Shown here in pieces: positions 57,777-64,000 of a stretch of DNA of 64,000 nucleotides. The stretch's first letter is position 1; each line of letters opens with the position of its first letter. The notes under the pieces are model-generated. The model was not told where the DNA came from and made no database searches. It saw nothing but the letters and a program-made list of their open reading frames with translations. This DNA is from Cannabis sativa (taxonomy: Eukaryota > Streptophyta > Magnoliopsida > Rosales > Cannabaceae): assembly GCF_029168945.1 (NCBI RefSeq), contig NC_083603.1, forward strand, positions 21,018,001 through 21,082,000, given 5' to 3'. Made by a program: the position numbers and the translations under genes.

Positions 57777-58944
57777 TTTTTGTATTTTTATACTTTTTTA
57801 TATAAAAAACACTCAACATAGTCTTATCTAATTTTCTCAATTAAAATTAATAAAAAAATATTTAAGGTACCAAATATTTTGTTAGTTGATTAATTAATTA
57901 ATTAATATTTATTAATTTAATAAAAAATTGAAAAATGAGATAAGATGGGCTTTTATTGGACCACATTCAATGTTTTTAGGTCTATTTAGATCCGATCAAA
58001 TTATATATTGTATGTTAGATTTTACTATTCGATCTAATTAATTTTAGTCATCCAATCGATCTAATATCCAATGTTGAATTGGATTGGTTCTATCCATTGG
58101 ATATATTTCATATATATTTATTAGTTTAATTTGGGTTTACCTAATATTTTAGACCTAGTATTTAGGTCCAGTATGTATTAGATTGAACTGAATCCATACA
58201 ATCTAAGAAAAATAGTAAAATTTTAATATTAGTTTTTATATATACATATAGATTTTACGTATAATTAGTTTGATTAGAAGTTGGATGAATTGAATTTTTG
58301 GACACCCCATTCACCATTCGATCTGATCCGATCCAATTGGATATTTAAAAATAACATCTAATCGAATCTGATCAAAATTAAATATTTAATGTTTGGCGGT
58401 CAATCGTAATTAAATCGGTCGATTCTTATTAAATTAGATCGATTTATGCATACTCCAAAAAAGAAAAGATAGAAGTGATTAGAGAAATTTTAGAGTATGT
58501 CACCGCCTATTTTTTTATATAGATAAAGTAGAACCTCTATCCAAAAATACACATGGGACCAAGAAAATAATATTTTAATTGAGTTACACTTGAAAAAAAA
58601 AATCAAAATATCAAAAAATATCCATGCAACAAAAATACCAATAAACAATTCTTAATACTATATTATATTAAAATTATTTTCGAATACATATAATATTTAT
58701 ACATGTACTATAATTTGAAATAACATTATTAATTCTACATAAGTAAATTTATAAAATATATGTTTTTTTTTTAAGATGTAATTATTCTTATGTAGATGTA
58801 TATTTTATTAATACGGAACTTAAAAAATGTATAACTAATTACAACATAGAGGTTATTCTTATTTATAATTGGTCCAAATTGAGACTTTATTTTTTTATAA
58901 TAAATTAGAGGTTATTTTTAAATAGAGTATTCTTAAGGTTCTAG
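57777..58944. other. AT-rich intergenic sequence with GATC-rich patches
   Basis: No frame or element end recognised. 57960-58450 is dotted with GATCCGATC, CGATCTAAT and GATCTGATCCGATCC motifs. Nothing else seen. Confidence 0.5.
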
Positions 58945-59660
58945 TGTAATTATCTTTTTTACCCCCTGTACTTATGATACTATACTATTATGCCCCTTAA
59001 TCTATTCAGCTTGTTATAAATAGTCCTTGTATAATTTTATATGCATACATTTAGTCCTTCTGTTTATTTTGTTTAAAAATACTGTTTGTATTGATGATGT
59101 GGTATTATAACAAAGGATAGAGTAGTAATTTCATCTCTTTTTAGAGGGAAAATTGACTATGAGGTGGCATAATAACGGACAATGAAAGATGATTAAAAAA
59201 TGATTTCATAACCTTTTAAAAAAATTTAATAAAAATAATTTTATTAAAATAATTCCAATCGTTTTTTAGCAGTTCAAATTAGAAAAAGGTGTAAAATTAG
59301 GATTCTACAATATTTGAAGAGATGGATATCACTAGAAAGAACATGGGATTTTTGGAAAATTAAGGTAATGATATTCTATTTTTTGGGATGTTATTTTTCA
59401 TTTTTTTTTTCTTGTGTATGTAATTTTTATGACTTGTAATTTATTTTCCTAATGGTATATAATTTTTCAACTACTATCTATGTATAATGCCACATTATTA
59501 ATTTAACAGTCAACTTTAGTCAATTTTAACAAAATTAGATAGAAGGATTATACTATTCCAACTGATATATTTTAGGGGTATTTTTAACTACACTTATAAA
59601 TTAAGGGGCATCATAGTATAGTGTCATAAGTACAGGGACTAAAAAAACTAATTATTCTAT
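58945..59660. mobile_element. Inverted-repeat DNA element (about 715 bp)
   Basis: Ends pair over about 60 bases: left TAATTATCTTTTTTACCCCC then TGTACTTATGATACTATACT; right, reversed, AATAATTAGTTTTTTTAGTC then CCTGTACTTATGACACTATA. Both continue ATGCCCCTTAAT. A TCTAG occurs at each flank (58940-58944 and 59660-59664) and might be a short target duplication. Superfamily not settled; no frame inside. Confidence 0.6.
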
Positions 59661-59751
59661 CTAGATATGTAGATTGTATTGTACATAATATGTAAATTAT
59701 ATACTTATTTAACTATTAGATTTATATATTAATTATTAATTAAATGCCCAT

Positions 59752-60073
59752 AAGGTGAAAATGGACAAGACTTTACTTAAGTCTGTTCAAAAAATTCATG
59801 AGGCCAATACAAACAGATATTGGAGATGTAATTACAATAAATTTTATTGTTTTGGCATTGGAATCTCTTTTTTTGTCAACAGTTGGGAATTCTATCATAT
59901 TGAGGACTAACTGTGCTAAGTAATTGACATTGAATCAAAGGCTAGATTTTATTGTTGATAGTGTAAAAAATAGTGTAGAGTTTTTTGTAATATGTGAAAT
60001 ATGTAAGTATTAGAGTTTTTTTTTTTTCTTTTGTAATAAAATAGATGATTTCTATGCTTTTTATTTCAGAAAA
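59752..60073 (+). mobile_element. 5'-truncated LINE-like insertion (322 bp)
   Basis: A perfect 14-bp target duplication, AATTAAATGCCCAT, lies at 59738-59751 and 60074-60087, with an A-run at the right end. That is the pattern of target-primed reverse transcription. The 3' region with TAATAAAATAGATGATTTCT fits the end of a LINE. The family is not identified, and a SINE is possible. Confidence 0.65.
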
Positions 60074-60087
60074 AATTAAATGCCCAT

Positions 60088-60477
60088 CACGCCTGACCCA
60101 TGTGGTTCTAAATTGTATCCTTAATCTTCCTCACTATTAAATTAAAACGTAGAAAAAAGAACTCGCGAGGCAGCCATTTTATACCAGACTTTCAATCTCA
60201 ACCCTCAAAATTCAACTTGCTAAAACTGGATTCGAAGTAATCTCAACCGTTGGATCGCACCCACAATTAAATTAAACTAAATGCAAGATAGCGACTTATT
60301 ATTATCTATTTCTATACCAAAATTTCACATTATTATTAATATTATAATTTTTATAAATAAAAATAAAAAAAATTGGAGCATAAATCACCGCCAATGAAAA
60401 ACAATCAGAACCATCCAATTTAGTCCGTACAGTAAATCCCTCTCCTGTAAACTTGTTCGATCTTTATTCCAGAACTG
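60088..60477 (+). other. Upstream region of the OTU gene
   Basis: Less AT-rich than the repeats to the left and with no element signature, so probably the proximal promoter. No specific regulatory motif can be named with confidence apart from the TATA box at its end. Confidence 0.5.
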
Positions 60478-60486
60478 TATATAAAG
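60478..60486 (+). promoter_or_regulatory. TATA box of the OTU gene
   Basis: TATATAAAG lies about 230 bases before the splice donor at 60721. Transcription would start near 60510, followed by a CT-rich leader as is common in plants. Confidence 0.65.
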
Positions 60487-60509
60487 AGTACTGAAAGTGC
60501 GCCTCTTCC

Positions 60510-61039
60510 CATTTTCGGCTTCAATTCTTTTCCAATACTTGTTCTTCATCCACACCATTTTTTTGGAAATTATTTATTTTTATATATATATATATATATA
60601 AACAGAAATAAGTACTGGTATACTGTGCTTTGTGATAATCTATCTCACCTAAAACTTTCAACCAAAGGTTTGAGAGCCTTTTTGGAATGTATTGGCTCTG
60701 AAACTCTCTCAGCTGATTGGGTGAGTTGTTTTTCTTATACTTTTCTGATTTGTATATTGCTGAATTATTATTCTGGGTGATGAAAACTATGTTGAATTAT
60801 TTGCTGGGTTTGTCCTATTTTCCCCATATTTAATCAAGATTTTAATGGGTTGGTAAGGATTTTTATTGGTTGATAGCAGTCCACTTATTACTCGTAGAAT
60901 TGGGATTTTCTTCCTTGAGATCGATCGACTGAGTATATATGAGTATTCATAATCAATTATATCGGCATAGAGAATGGATTAAGTTTTCTTAGCTTCTGCA
61001 GTGTTTTTCTTGTTCTAGTGGTATGTATTGCTTTTTCTT

Positions 61040-61087
<48 letters not shown>

Positions 61088-61845
61088 TTTGATAAAAGTA
61101 AAACTGGACTAGTTTGGACCTGTTTTATTGAGGACATGTTAGTTTTAAAGTTGGGGAGGAACACCCTATCATTTGATGTTAATATTGAATTTTAATTTGC
61201 CGTATCCTTAGGCGCCTTTTAGGCAGAGTATATAAATATATTTGTTTATTTATTTTGTAAAGTTTCTTAATGATGGAAACCGATTTAAAGGAGCTTAATA
61301 ATTTTGATTTTGTTTATGAAAAGGATCTTTATCAGGAATTAGGTATTCTTTATTTGTATTTCTGGTCAAGCTTTTCAAGCTTTCATCAGCTATAGTAGAC
61401 CTTTATTTATTTGTAATGCAAATAAATTATTTTTCTATTGCAATTGTTGAACACAGAAAAGTTTTAATGCATATAAGTAGAAAAACAGGTTTTGAGTTCA
61501 ACCTTAGAATTTTTGTGTATATTAAATTTCTAAATTGAATTGGTTTGGAACAATTTACGTTCACTGCATGCTTTAAAAAATTATAAATGTTTTGTTAATA
61601 AAATTTCGGTCGAAATCTCCACTTCGTAATTCATGGTACAAAGTACTCTTCTTTAAGTCAAACTGCTTATTAAATATTCTTAAGGTCCCATTTAATATTT
61701 GTTAATTTGTTAGCTCAATAACAAACATTTACAGTCTGTTCTTTTACTGCTTACTATGACATAAGTCTTCAAGTTTCTTTTGATTTATGACATTTGAGAA
61801 CTTTTTGAAACAGCTGGTGTTTTTGAAAATAATATCGAACAAAAG
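60510..61845 (+). other. 5' UTR of the OTU gene with a 1.1-kb leader intron
   Basis: The first, non-coding exon ends at 60720 (GATTGG|GTGAGT). The acceptor is at 61811-61813 (GAAACAG|CTGGTG), giving an intron of 1093 bases and 32 more UTR bases before the ATG. (TA)n tracts lie in the exon (60581-60601) and in the intron (61041-61081). Long leader introns often raise expression in plants. The transcription start is inferred from the TATA box only. Confidence 0.6.
61041..61081. repeat. (AT)20 microsatellite in the leader intron
   Basis: Uninterrupted AT dinucleotides; likely length-polymorphic. Confidence 0.95.
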
Positions 61846-63872
61846 ATGGCCATCCACGAGCAATCGGATTTTTTACAGTCTTGTTATCGGCTATTTAGTT
61901 ATGATGAAGATCTAGCAAAAAATTATGCCTACTACCATGACGGCATGGTACAAAATCATTCTGATCACATCTACAACAGACATTATTTTGATACAGAGTC
62001 TAACAATATAGAAAATGACGAAATCATTGCACATACACTTCAAGAAGAATTTTCACGGCTAGATATGGAAGAATCTTCTGTATACTCACATGTAGGAGAA
62101 GATCAGCAGCTAGCCCCCGTGCAGACTTGGCAAAGTCCACCAAGGAATTATTCTTCAGGTATTAGTATTACAAATGTTTCAATGCATTCTGTAATGCAAT
62201 TGTTGTTATCAGCTTGTCTATGGTTGTAAACTTGATAATATCTATTTCATTTTGCAGACATTGATTGTGGGCAGGAACAAGCCAATAGTTTGGTGCCTTC
62301 TACTTCTTCTAGCCCAAATGGTCAGGAAGAGTATGTGCACTCTTCTGAGCTAGATGAATATTCACTTGATGATGGGGTCAGCTGGAATTTGGATCAGATC
62401 ATTGTTCCTGTAAGTGTAATTCGTGTAAAGCTTTCTGCATTTCATAGGTCTTGATCTTTACAGCCACTAAAAGAGTAGATTTTAAGGTTCATTGATGTCC
62501 TATCTTTGAGGTATTTTCTTCCATTTTGGGAAGGTTTAAATGATTTCATTTTGATTGTATTTTTTATTTTATCGAATCGACTGTTTCGGACTCTGGGCAT
62601 GACCTTGTTTTTTTTTTTCTTCGAATAAGCGTAGGAATGTTATGGGTGATTCCTATGAAATGCATTGTCAAATCAATTTTACTGTTACGAATTTTACTGT
62701 CAATTGCAATATATCTGTTACCTTGGTTGTGTGAATTTTATGCACGCTAAATTTAAAGGTTCTTCTTCATCTAGTTTGCACAGCATGTTCCTAGGATTAA
62801 TGGTGAAATTCCATCAATTGATGAAGCAACTTCAGACCATCAAAGACTCCTGGACAGGTAGTATCCATTTTTTCATCTCCCGAGTGCAAGTTCAAGTTAT
62901 ATGTGTATGTGATAGTAAGATTTATATTTCCTATGAATAATCAAATTGATATTCTGAACCATGTATATTGTAAATATGTAATATGAAAACACAATTGCTG
63001 TATTTTCTGTCTTCATTACTGTTTCATATGGATTTTAACTAGGAGATTCTTAATTATGTTTCTAGATTTAGTTTGATGTGTAACTAAAATTGTGAAGTAA
63101 TTGTTTTACATGTTTATAGATTGCAATCATTTGGATTTATTGAGCATAAAGTTCAAGGAGATGGCAACTGTCAGGTTAGCCTTCTCTCTTTTGCATCTAT
63201 GATTTTCAATATAATATCCATTTGCATTGACTTAACATTTTCCAATTCACAATTCAATTTACATTATTTCCTTCCAGTTTCGTGCTCTGTCAGATCAGTT
63301 ATATGACACGCCTGATAATCACAAGAATGTGAGACGTCAAGTTGTAAATCAGGTTCAAACCTAAGAAGTAACTTTTTATTTTACCCAAATCAATGCATCT
63401 CTTTATTGTTTTTTTCGGTTCTCATCCAAATGTTATTTTATGTTTGTTTCTAATCAGCTCAAGTCCCATTCAGAGATTTATGAGGGATATGTTCCTATGG
63501 CATACGACGACTATTTGGAGAAGATGTCCAAGTATCAACTGACCTTCATTTCTCTTGGTTATTTTATTTATTATTAATAATAATGTTAGCTGTCTACGGT
63601 CTCTCTCTTTCTCTCTTTTTTCTACTAACTAGCTGTCATTCTGTATGAAACCAGGAGTGGTGAGTGGGGTGATCATGTCACATTGCAAGCGGCTGCTGAT
63701 GCGGTATGAATGCTGTCATCTTCTTGCTTAAAGAGTTAGTAATTTGTGTTTCATTAATGACTAATTCATGTCAATACACTCTTGCAGTATGGCGTGAAAA
63801 TTATTGTCATGGCATCTTTCAAAGATACTAAATTCATAGAGATTCTTCCCAAATTTCAGACTCCAAAACGTG
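61846..63872 (+). CDS. OTU-domain deubiquitinase, 5' eight coding exons, gene continues past the window
   Basis: Exons: 61846-62158, 62258-62409, 62784-62857, 63120-63174, 63278-63352, 63458-63531, 63655-63703, 63788-63872. All introns are GT-AG and the frame is continuous for 292 codons. Exon 3 has a second in-frame acceptor nine bases upstream (62775). Residues 1-155 are a poorly conserved acidic N-terminus; DEIIAHTLQEEF (58-69) is a UIM-like helix. The OTU domain starts near residue 160 (GEIPSIDEAT, DHQRLL). It carries the catalytic pair in GDGNCQFRALSDQLY (Asp194, Cys197), then YEGYVPMAYDDYLEKM and GEWGDHVTLQAAAD. The catalytic His (usually in WSEVHYNS) must lie in an exon beyond 64000. 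OTU proteases cleave ubiquitin chains. Exon layout and N-terminus point to the Arabidopsis OTU9/OTU10 subgroup; the exact orthologue is not decided. The gene looks intact. Confidence 0.92.
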
Positions 63873-64000
63873 GTATACATTCTTAAATTTTGACTTTTTG
63901 TTCAAGTGGAGTGTGTAATTAGACTGAAATACTATTTATGCTTCTGGTCAATGAGTGTTTCGCAAAGCTGATTATCAGCAATATAATATTTTTTTTCTTG

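Noticed and set aside
62665..63306. Plus frames at 62665-62940 and 63121-63306 as separate genes
   Set aside because: They are exons 3 and 4 of the OTU gene read through into flanking introns.
1..64000. tRNA, rRNA or snRNA genes
   Set aside because: Looked for cloverleaf-type and conserved rRNA motifs; only primer-binding sites complementary to tRNA were seen.

Overview
This is plant nuclear DNA, from a dicot. The evidence is GT-AG introns in an OTU-protease gene, very AT-rich intergenic DNA, and plant lineages of LTR retrotransposons (Angela/BARE-like Ty1-copia, Tat and Tekay Ty3-gypsy). CACTA, Mutator-like, hAT-like and Helitron elements and plant L1-type LINEs with a zf-RVT/RNase H tail are also present. 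The flavour resembles Cannabaceae, but that is a low-confidence impression. The window holds one clear host gene, at the right edge. Nearly everything else is transposable-element DNA, much of it nested, with target-site duplications (TSDs) that allow the order of insertion to be read.

Layout. 1-1387 is the 5' part of a Ty1-copia gag-protease reading frame on the minus strand, cut by the window edge. 1388-10383 is an Angela-like copia element ('element 1') with a truncated 5' LTR, a long leader, eroded pol and a 1.87 kb 3' LTR. 10384-13197 holds a short LTR-like repeat, a TRIM, a three-copy tandem repeat and unrecognised sequence. From 13198 to about 38945 one old minus-strand LINE ('LINE2') is split into three pieces. 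A CACTA transposon (13336-21378, TSD AGT) sits in it and itself carries a full-length but dead LINE ('LINE1', 14117-20102, 15-bp TSD). A solo LTR (22333-38049, TSD TATAA) also sits in LINE2. That solo LTR was invaded by a complete element of the same family (element 2, 22934-32982, TSD AAATA) and by two more solo LTRs (33392-35290, TSD CCCCA; 35803-37704, TSD CCACT).

38946-53040 is a decayed Tat-lineage gypsy element on the minus strand (two RNase H domains, integrase, protease, gag). It is interrupted by another solo LTR (43498-45390, TSD GTATT) and by a decayed Tekay-like chromovirus (46884-52701). The Tekay LTR contains three striking palindrome-bearing repeat arrays. A fragment of the Tat LTR lies beyond it (52702-53040). 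53041-60087 is AT-rich intergenic DNA with small DNA transposons (hAT-like, two Mutator-like, one other inverted-repeat element), a Helitron with a clear 3' hairpin-CTAG end, and a 5'-truncated LINE with a 14-bp TSD.

60478-64000 is the start of a plant OTU-family deubiquitinase gene: TATA box, 5'-UTR intron, then eight coding exons including the Asp/Cys catalytic motif. The gene runs off the window before the catalytic His exon. No tRNA, rRNA or CRISPR locus was seen. All element calls are by reading; divergence figures are hand counts.
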